Below are positions 55,701 to 64,000 of a stretch of 64,000 bases of DNA, one piece after another. The position numbers and the translations under genes are program-made. The DNA is from Rhyacichthys aspro (lineage: Eukaryota > Chordata > Actinopteri > Gobiiformes > Rhyacichthyidae), in contig CM072168.1 of assembly GCA_036850595.1 (NCBI GenBank), forward strand, positions 17,847,982-17,911,981, written 5' to 3'. Position 1 is the first letter of the stretch, and each line of letters starts with the position of its first letter. Under the pieces are notes generated by a model. The model had not been told where the DNA came from. It did no database searches and saw only the letters and a program-made list of their open reading frames with translations.

Positions 55701-58626
55701 ACCGACACTGAAGAGACGTGAAACGCTGAAGTGATGACTGTGCTTAGAAGCGTAGCTGACACAAAATCACACTATTTCTTTGGGATTATGTGGGAGTTGT
55801 GGATTAAATTTGGCTTCCCACTTGAAAACAGTCATAATAGATGGATTTTGGGAGTGAGGATCTGTGAGTCACCTTTAGTTCAAATTATGCTGCCACATTA
55901 ACATAAGATAAAAGATACTTGATTTATTCCACAGCAGGATCATTCACAGAGCACAAAAACAAAAGCTGCATGTTATGTAACACAGCACTGATAAAACAAT
56001 ACTAAAACAAGAACAATCCTGCAATCAGCACAAATAAAATAACCAAATGCAAGCTGTAGACCTTCAGCAGAAAAGGTACTTGTGTGTAATCCATCAGTAG
56101 CATGTTAGCATCTGGGGTTATCCATCTTAATCACAGTTTATGTTGACCTATTGATGTTGGTCAGTGACACTAAACGTCCTTTCCATCAGTCACCAATATG
56201 TCACATTCTCCTCTGATCACAGAAACCCCTCCACCTCAGCTCCTTGGAAAAAAAACGAAAGCTTAAAGCACCAGTATGTAGCTTTTTATGATATATTTCA
56301 GGGAAGGACTGCAACTTTAGTACTATTAACCTGATTTGTCTCAATATTGAATTTTTTTTAAGTGTTTTTAGTTCTGTAGAAGAGTCACAGACTACTTTAC
56401 AAAGGTTCGTGACTCCAAAAATGGTAAATAATGTCAACGTCTCACACCAAAAACACACGTCTTTACAGTTTGTGCCCAGTCCTGTGTCAGAAAGAAACAC
56501 GTGCGACAGTCGCTCTCAGATTTAATAAAAGCAGCTGTGCAGTTTTGCATTGTGTAACCTTGCAATATTTGGTCCGTTTTTGGAAATTTCTGATTAAAAG
56601 GCCACTCTCTGCCACACAAATAAAACTGAGCAGCTCAGTAGATCTGATCCAATGATTAATGAGCCATATTCTGAAACAATATGTCGTTTATTTTTATGTG
56701 CTGTGGTAAACTCTTTGTTTTTAGTGGCATCTAGTGTTAAACTTTCCAAATGCTTTAACAGACCTCCTTTTTACAGCCTGTGAGCACCTTAAAATGATAA
56801 TAATGGATGATAGTCGAAATTCGTCAATAAAGTCCTAAGCAGTCAAGGTTGTGTGTTCAAAAATGTATATTTATAAAGTAATGGTTCCCTTCTTTGGGTT
56901 ATATTGAATTTTAAATCTTTAAAAAGATAGTCAAATATAAAATTATTTCAAGGGTATTATACACAATGAAACCTTCATAGAGTGCCTTACTAGACTCTAT
57001 TATTTCATCTTCTGTGGGAATAAAAACACTGTGTATTTCTGTCAGATATTCACATCGGCTTTGCAAAATTATTGGGATATTTTTATCACTGCCCGAGGCC
57101 TCTCTAAATATGCTTCTCTTACTTCAGAGTCCTTGTCAGGCTAAACTGTTTGAGGAGAATAAAAAAGCGTCTGTGTTCTCTTTGTGAAGACTTTTATCCA
57201 GATATCAGCCCCAGTAAATGTTATTTTTAGAAAGCGCTGTTATCTCAGAGCCACAGGGATGTTTTAAGATGCTCTGACCAGGCTTTGTTCATACTGATGA
57301 GTCTGCAGACATATGTGTGTGTGAATGCTTTCAGGTCACTATCACGTTTTATCAGAAAAATGCACGGTCAGCCGTCTGTGAGATTTAAGAGGCTCACAAA
57401 AAGAAGAGGGATATAGTTAAAGTGTGTCTTTGTGTGCAGCTCAACAATCTACACAGACATTCATAACAAGATGTGCCCAGTTAAGTTATAATCTTCATTT
57501 AGAGGTTATTTATACATTTGTCAAGCTGCTTTGTTGTTCAGAGCTATTCAAGACTTGGCTCTGGAGGATATAACATGAATAATATTTTTGTAGTCAGTCA
57601 CTCAATTATTTATACCGATAGGGATTTTAGCTGTATAAATATAACAGTGTTTTTGTTGGTATATTTGGTTGAGTCAATCCAATATTAAAATGAGAGATCC
57701 AACCCTGGTCTTAGCATGAGATAAATAAATCTAACTCTGATTTAGGAGAAGCTATTGGCATGCCTTCATGGGTATATATACGTTCCATTACTTTTTTCCT
57801 GCTTGGTTCTGTGGGAATATGCTTCTAAAATACCTAACTTTTATCTTTACTAATTAAGCACTGCCTCATTGTTGTTTGGGAAATTTGCTTTGTAACATTG
57901 CTTCAGTTCAAATCTTAAGGGTTTGAGACATTCATGCACAGCTCTAATAAGGACAACACTCTTTTTGCTCTTAGAAAGGTGTCAAATCACATGATTATTA
58001 CTATTATCTTAGTGCTCGTCATTTAAGAACAGACCCAAGATTTTTTGGACTAGGACAGAACGTCAACTTTTCAAGGACTCTGGTTCAAATACCAGTTTTC
58101 CAAGTGAACTTAATCAACAGAGCAGACTCACCAAAAGTATAAAGACAATCTAAAGGTAGTCACTGGTGGCTTGATGCAGACATGTTTATGTATAAGATCT
58201 AAAAAAGCACAGAAGTCACAGAGAAAGATGCTAACGTGCACACGAAGCTGTTTCTATGAGGTGATTAACAGCAGCCGAAAGCTTCTGGAGGTGAAGGTGA
58301 AGTCAGCTGTGAAGTGTTTGTAAATGAAGCATTGTTGCAGCTTTATTCTTCTGCTCTAACGCCCCGATGTTCTTCATCTCATTTGGACGTGGTTTCCAAG
58401 TGTTCAAGCACATTAGAATAACCATGAAAGGAACAAGTGGTTTGTAACTTCATCTGCACCGAGTATTTGCAAATGATAACAATACAATCACAAAAGGAAA
58501 ACATGTTAATACTTAGATTTAAGGTCCAATGTGAGGATGCTGCTTGTACATATCTAACATGTTTATACAGTGGGCATTTGCATGATCATATGTCTTTGTG
58601 TTTCTCATTTTACCATTTTAAATCAG
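49766..58626. other. Gene-free interval upstream of cops8
   Basis: I find no exon chain on either strand. The longest frames (for example 51962-52312 on the - strand) lack domain or splice support. A stretch at about 55185-55375 is more complex and GC-richer than its surroundings and could be a conserved noncoding element. The cops8 promoter should lie just above 49665, but I see no TATA box. Confidence 0.5.
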
Positions 58627-59006
58627 GAGTGTCAAACTCAAAGTAGTAAGGATCCACGACAGTAAATAAGAATCCTTTCAGGGGCAAAAGATTGTGACAC
58701 TTGGGCATCTTTTATTAAGTTTTACAGTGTTTGAATGTAAGGTTAGTTTGTTTTTAGCATTATTTCCTCTTTTATGTCTTATTTTCATGCATCAATTTGT
58801 GAATTTACTTCAATTTGTGCAACTTTTAAGCCCCATTTTGGTCCCTTTAAAATGTTTACCCCTTTCATTCTTCCCTATTACACGTCTTTAGCATAGTTTT
58901 GTGCTTTTTGTCTCTGATTATTGTGCAAAGCCCCCTAAAAATCACCCATCAAATGCGTTGGAGGGCCAAATAAAACATTACAAAGCGGCCTTGAGTTTGA
59001 CATGTG
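58627..59006. mobile_element. Short nonautonomous element with 12-bp terminal inverted repeats
   Basis: The 12-mer tgtcaaactcaa at 58630-58641 is matched by its exact inverse ttgagtttgaca at 58991-59002. The interior phrase gagggccaaataaaa and these ends are typical of a family of short, hAT-like elements I know from fish genomes. Length is about 380 bp and no coding sequence is present. Confidence 0.55.
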
Positions 59007-59270
59007 TGGTTTAAATAGACTTGTTTTAGCAAAAATAACACAATTCACAAGGGAATAAATACAGAGGTGCTGTGAATGACGGTGAGTATCAGCATCAGAT
59101 GTGCATTAAAAAAGTAATACAGGTCGATAAAGTGTAAAGAGTAAACATTTTGTCATTGCTTTGCTCAGTGTGATCTTCGTCCTTCTTATAGAAATGCTCC
59201 CTACAGTTTTATGTAAATGATTTCACAGACTCATAAATGCGTGGGAGACATAAACTTGTGGTATTTATTC

Positions 59271-59460
59271 CTAGTCTTCCTCAGCGTCCAGGTGTGGGAT
59301 CAGGAAGAGGCCGTCCAGGTGAACCAGGAAGCGCGGCTGGGTGCTGAGCTGTGGGCTGGAACGTCTTTGTAGATGCACCGTCTCCCGCCGAGAGGCCACG
59401 AGGCTCTGTCCGACGCCTCCTCCGATTTCATCAGTCTGCGCTGTTTGAGGATTCAACAAT
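59271..59460 (-). CDS. Possible 3'-terminal exon of an unidentified gene
   Basis: This GC-rich stretch in AT-rich surroundings has an acceptor (gttttccatcag), an open frame of about 62 codons and a TAG stop at 59271-59273. AATAAA follows one nucleotide after the stop. The peptide contains TQPRFLVHLDGLFLIPHLD and ends AEED. I do not recognise the protein. Upstream exons would lie at higher coordinates, perhaps beyond the window. Confidence 0.3.
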
Positions 59461-61252
59461 CTGATGGAAAACACACGCTGCCGTTAAGCCCGAAGCTGCT
59501 TGTATTCTATATTTGTCTGCCTACACATCATTCACACAGTATAGTCATAAATATTGCATGGCTCAATCCCATTTGAGAGATCAGAGAGAGCTTGACGTTG
59601 CATCTTGAATGGTGATGAGTTGGGGTTTGTTTTTTGTTTTTTTGGAGAGAGATTGTCCGACACTGGAGGATCAAAGAGGCAGGGGCTTTTGCTGAGATGA
59701 GCTGTGATATGTGGTGTGTGTGCTGAAGCCAGACTCTTGTTCAGTCTTATTCGTGACAACTTTAGACAAAACCCCACAAGAATAGAGTCAGGAGAGAAGC
59801 TGCTGAATAAAGGTGTCTGGTGTCTGTATGAGAACGGGTTATATAAAAGGGTCAATCTGAAAAACCCCGAGCAGAAGTCACATAAAGGCTGTGTCTGAAA
59901 ATGCCCCAGGCTGAACTTTATAGTGAACTCAATTAGTAAACAGTTTTGTGACGGTGAAATAATACAAACTGTGAATGGTAGAATGACTGATTTTGTTATT
60001 GACAGTTTCATGGCAAGGTTTTTTATGCTTCTTAAATTGAAGCATGGTACAGGAGAAGAAAACCAATTTTGCACAATACAATGACAATGAATGACTTCTA
60101 TTTCCATTCCGCTGTAATTGTTGTGAGACAAACTCTTTGTTCAGGGATGTTGCCAATGCTATTTGTTTGCAGAAAGTCTTTTACACAGGAGACTGGAATC
60201 CATCAATTCCTTTTTTGCATTGATTTAATAATAACTTTTTTTTAAACTTTTTGTTATTGGCAGACTTTTTTGTATTTGTATTGTGTCTTGGATCTAACTC
60301 AAAAGATGTTGGCTTTAAGAAACAGTTTGGATAAATATTGTTACAAGATACACGCTTGAACAACAGTGGACTTAAGGTGATTGTGAGTGATTGACAGATA
60401 TCTTAACCAATCCTCGACAGTGATTCAATGAAATTCAATCACACAGTATATGTTGTGGCTGGAGGTCATGTCGATACTTTTTTTGGCTCCACTTAAAGCC
60501 ATCTCCAAAAAACTGTGATTGAAAAGTGTCTATGTTAGCAACACTTACTCATTTCCTTAATTGCTTTCTTAATTGTTTCGGTTATATGCTAATATAGGTA
60601 GCAACCTAACGGCAAACAACCTTTAAAAGGCTGTAAAAACATGGTCTACATATGTTTATAGTGTAGATATGTTGAAATGAAACATGGCAAATCATTGATC
60701 AGGCTGCAGACAAAACCCAATCTCCAAAAAAATGAAAATGTACACAAGCAGCACGTTTGTCCAAATACCAAACCAGTACCTCATAGTCATTAATCCTCTT
60801 GTACCTACTTGACCTCCTCTGATAATGCCGTACAGTTTCTCTGTAGCAATGTTTGGAGATTTTACCGCAAAGAAGATAATAAAAATCAGAAACAGAATCA
60901 GTTAATTAATGGCCACTCGACAAATTGGTGGAATTTTCATCTGTGTCAACACATAGGACAACAACAATAAGAACAGTTACAGACAATTCAGACAACAATG
61001 CTACATACACACAATAAATACAAATATATACAGTGTATAAACAAACAAATAAACACATAAATAAAGCAAAATGCAAAATGATGCTCGGTTAAAGTCTTGA
61101 GGATCATAAAACATCTGAAAAACCAACAAGAAAATGTGTAAAGCTCATAACATATTGAGTATATAAATGTAGGTATTTGAGATTCAGAGTTTGGTCTTCT
61201 TTGCAGTAGGCACCTTGTTCTTAACTTTTACTGAGTTCCTTTCCCCGGTCGC

Positions 61253-61406
61253 TCAGGAGCAGAGTGTAACAGCGCCGAGGCCGGTGATGAAGAGGAGTGT
61301 AGAGGAGACGGTGAAGGTCAGACGGACTGGGAGTGTCTGATCACAGCAGCGAGACCGAGGAGGACCCGGGGCAGGACGGAGCCCAGCTTCACACACAACA
61401 CAGTTT
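61253..61406 (-). CDS. Possible 3'-terminal exon with a hydrophobic tail
   Basis: Another GC-rich island. An acceptor cttttctag at 61407 precedes an open frame: a Cys-containing segment (NCVVCEAGL, RSRCCDQT), then a hydrophobic stretch TFTVSSTLLFITGLGAVTLC and a TGA stop at 61253-61255. The shape fits a GPI-anchor signal or a C-terminal membrane segment. No identification is possible; it may also be a noncoding GC-rich element. Confidence 0.27.
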
Positions 61407-63799
61407 CTAGAAAAGTTTTATAGCATGTGATAAAAGCCTTTATGTGTCTGCTGATGACAGAAGGTTAAATCTAAGATGAGCAGTTAAAGAAAAAGCACTT
61501 TTAGATTATAGTGTTGTTAAAAGTTTTTGAGATGACTCAGGTCGTTTTAGGAAAAGTTAGAGCTGAATGGAGATCAGCAGCAGTGATGAATTAATGCTGA
61601 ATTTGAAAAGATTTTTATTTCCCTTTGCATATGTACAACTTCATACAACCTTTCGAAGTATTGGAGGTTCAGGGAGTCCCTCGGTTTGTTTTACTCACGC
61701 AGAGCAACACAGGTGTAAGTACTTTAGGACTTTAAAAAATGTAACAGACTTTACACAAAGCATTTAGATACTTTACCGACTGCTCTCTGTGGTTTAGATT
61801 TAGCTCCCATTTGTAATTTTTCACATTTGAATGCAATTAGACAAACACATACACCTAGAGGTAAATGTCAAAAGGTCACACGGTCAAACAATTACAGTTG
61901 TCTCAGTGATTTTGCATTGTTTTTTTTATTTGGTTCTACTCTTCTGAAGTTAGTATAAGTTTAACATACCCATAGCTTTTACAAAAGGGTTATATAAGAA
62001 GACTATCCCAGCAGCTTTGGACCTGAGAACATAGACACAGACACTGACAGACCATTCACTTACCAGGGGCAATTAAGATTCACCAATTCACCTGCACCTG
62101 TCTTTGGACAAAGGGAGGAAGCCGGACCCAGAGAGACCCCAGGGGTAAGACGGGGTGGACATGAAAACTCCTCACAGAAAAGCCACTGGAGGGATATATA
62201 TATGTATAGGAATAGGAAAACTATAGAAATGAATGCATTTGGATGCATTTAACATAACCATATGTGCAATCAAATACCAACCAAACACAATGACTTTAAC
62301 TCAGAGCATTTAAATAGTACTTAAATTGGTCGAGTAAATCATAGCAAGTATTATGTTGTGAACACTAACCAAGCTTAAATATGGGTATTTGTATTGATGC
62401 TAAGCTTTACCTTTGTTATTTTGGAGAGATGCACAGGACTAACTTTGCTTCATCAGAAAAAGTACCAAACTACAAAGAAGTGACACCAACAACATCAGGA
62501 CCAGACTAGAATATTAATGTATGCAACTTTATTAGATGCATGTTTACTGCAGGGTGAAGGAGTTGAGGTAAACAAAACTTTGAGAAAACAGAAATAGCTA
62601 CAAGACAAAAACAATGAGAACAATGGCTGTGGGGAACTGACAACACTGGGAATTTAGTGTTTCAGGAAGGTGTCGATATTTGTTTACAAGCTCAAAATCT
62701 CAGCTTCATTTCAATGTATCGGCAAAGAAAAAGAAATTAAAGTTTTAACACCATGTCAATTAAAATAAAAAGGTAAAGTGCTAAACAAAGCTGAGAAAAT
62801 GAATTTTATCTGCACATCTACTGAGAGAAAGCTATAAAATGTACCTGACACATTCAACACGCTAAAAGACACCTGCTTTATGCCGTGACACGAGATATTG
62901 CTTCATAAATAATCTTAATGAATCCCGACAGGAGACAAACACATGGCCTGAGCACCAGTTAGCATCTGACGCCTCAAAACTATGAATAATACACGGGACA
63001 CACCTTCAGACGGAGCGAGCTACAGCAGATAACGGGATATTTATACACGGCTCATGTGCAGGGCCGGCGCTAATCAATGAGCGGACAGGAAATTGAACTG
63101 TTGGCCTCATGATAAATGCCCCCTTCACCTGCCGTAGTTTAATAGAACAATATATTTTAACACAATTAGATGAGCATATAATAAAACTCCACTTTCATTA
63201 GCTGTGGGAAAGCACTATCATTTTAGACAGCAGTGGATGAGGAAAATGAGAAAAGAGAAAAATGGATGTAGTTACATTGACAAAGCTTTGAAGATTCAAT
63301 TATTCTTTTTCCATGAAAGGAAAAAGGCTAATTAAAACCAGTATGAATGACTTCCTAATGAAGGTTAATCACCCAACGTCTTCAAATGATCCCTTAAAAG
63401 ATAAATATGGTCTAGTGTAGCTTGTTACCAAACGGCTAGTTAAGGTTAATGGATGAAAAAGAGATCAAACAACTTTAGTTCTTCTTCTAAATCTTAAATT
63501 GTGGTGCAATGCATTTGTCTAAACAGAATTAGTCTAATCTCTGTGGCAGCAGCAACGGGCGTAGAATAAATGCAACGGGATGAACATACAACCGATCAGA
63601 GAAACAAAGCATAAATTAGAAACATTAGAAAAGAAGTTCTCATCCAAACAGTTTGAGTTTGAGTGGAGTGAATCTCTACAACAGTGGTGTCAAACTCTAA
63701 AATTCAAAGATGGTGACATTTTTTCCAAATTTTGAATGTGAGCTTTTCATTAGAGTCACACAAATGTTATCTTTTAACATTAATTCTTGTGTGGAAACA
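61407..63799. other. Gene-free interval at the right end
   Basis: Apart from the repeat at 62075 I see no supported gene. The region at 63045-63200 is rich in taat-type motifs and could be a conserved regulatory element. The repeat end tgtcaaactc at 63688-63697 suggests that a second short inverted-repeat element begins there. Confidence 0.45.
62075..62190 (-). repeat. Interspersed teleost repeat, internal fragment, reversed
   Basis: The phrase gtctttggacaaagggagga, then agccgg and acatgaaaactcctcacaga, is the reverse of the middle part of the same common fish repeat (tgtggagtttgcatgttctc...cttcctcccacagtccaaagac). Confidence 0.6.
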
Positions 63800-63925
63800 G
63801 GTTTTAGGTGGATCTGAAAAGGTTTTGGATGGATTCGAACAGGTTTTAGTCAGATTTCAACAGGTTTTAATTGGATTTCAACAGGTTTTAATTGGATTTA
63901 AAAAGGTTTTGGATGGATTTGCACA
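63800..63925. repeat. 21-bp minisatellite, six copies
   Basis: Units start with ggtttt at 63800, 63821, 63842, 63863, 63884 and 63905, exactly 21 bp apart. The consensus resembles ggttttaattggatttcaac. Because 21 is a multiple of three, an open frame with a 7-residue repeat arises by chance. Confidence 0.88.
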
Positions 63926-64000
63926 GATTTCATTTAAGTATCTTTGTAGCAAAATCCAATTAAAACCTGGTGCTAGAAATATCACCTGGTAAATGTACTG

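Noticed and set aside
59532..60131. A 199-codon open frame on the - strand
   Set aside because: AT-rich, no domain or membrane pattern, no splice context and no GC rise; overlaps ordinary intergenic DNA.
63732..63992. 86-codon frame with 7-residue repeats, like a repeat protein
   Set aside because: It is the translation of a 21-bp minisatellite; no start context or neighbouring exon supports it.

Overview
The window looks like teleost fish nuclear DNA: AT-rich, with spliced vertebrate genes, short introns, and degenerate copies of interspersed repeats of a kind I know from fish genomes. It holds most of a collagen VI alpha-3 gene (col6a3, + strand, to 27308), two tRNA-Ile(AAU) genes (39739 and 40201), the complete COP9 signalosome subunit 8 gene (cops8, - strand, 42084-49665), and a single-exon MuRF-type muscle E3 ligase gene (trim63-like, - strand, 45740-46783) nested inside cops8 intron 4. 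col6a3 and cops8 lie tail to tail, as the human pair does at 2q37 (from memory), which supports both identifications.

1-27308: col6a3. The window opens inside the gene, next to a 100-N assembly gap. From 388 to 9729 there is a tandem array with a period of about 1644 bp. Each unit holds two von Willebrand factor A (vWA) exons, here called A (600 bp) and B (594 bp). Six A exons and six B exons (the first B partial) are nearly identical. Some copies near the gap, and one A copy near 7730, carry frame-breaking indels, many in homopolymers. Five single-copy N-terminal vWA domains follow (N5 to N1 by position). Then come a Cys-rich knot, 19 Gly-X-Y-bearing exons coding a helix of about 336 residues, vWA domains C1 and C2, a His/Lys-rich linker, a fibronectin III domain, a Thr/Pro-rich linker, two Kunitz domains and a 13-residue tail. 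All exons I assembled keep consistent splice phases.

27309-41616: the col6a3 3'UTR, then mostly gene-free DNA with old repeats and the two tRNA-Ile genes. 41617-49665: cops8 in seven coding exons giving 191 residues. Its roughly 4.9-kb intron 4 contains the trim63-like gene, which has its own TATA box, MEF2 site and E-box. 49666-64000: no gene I can name. It contains interspersed repeats, a 21-bp minisatellite, and two GC-rich stretches on the - strand (about 59.3-59.5 kb and 61.25-61.4 kb) that look like 3'-terminal coding exons of an unidentified gene or genes reaching beyond the window.

The genes do not form one pathway. col6a3 builds the microfibrillar pericellular matrix, cops8 belongs to the cullin-deneddylating COP9 signalosome, and the trim63-like protein targets muscle proteins for ubiquitination. 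The most unusual feature is the vWA exon-pair array. It is either a recent coding expansion, giving at least 17 N-terminal vWA domains against 10 in human COL6A3, or an assembly artefact.
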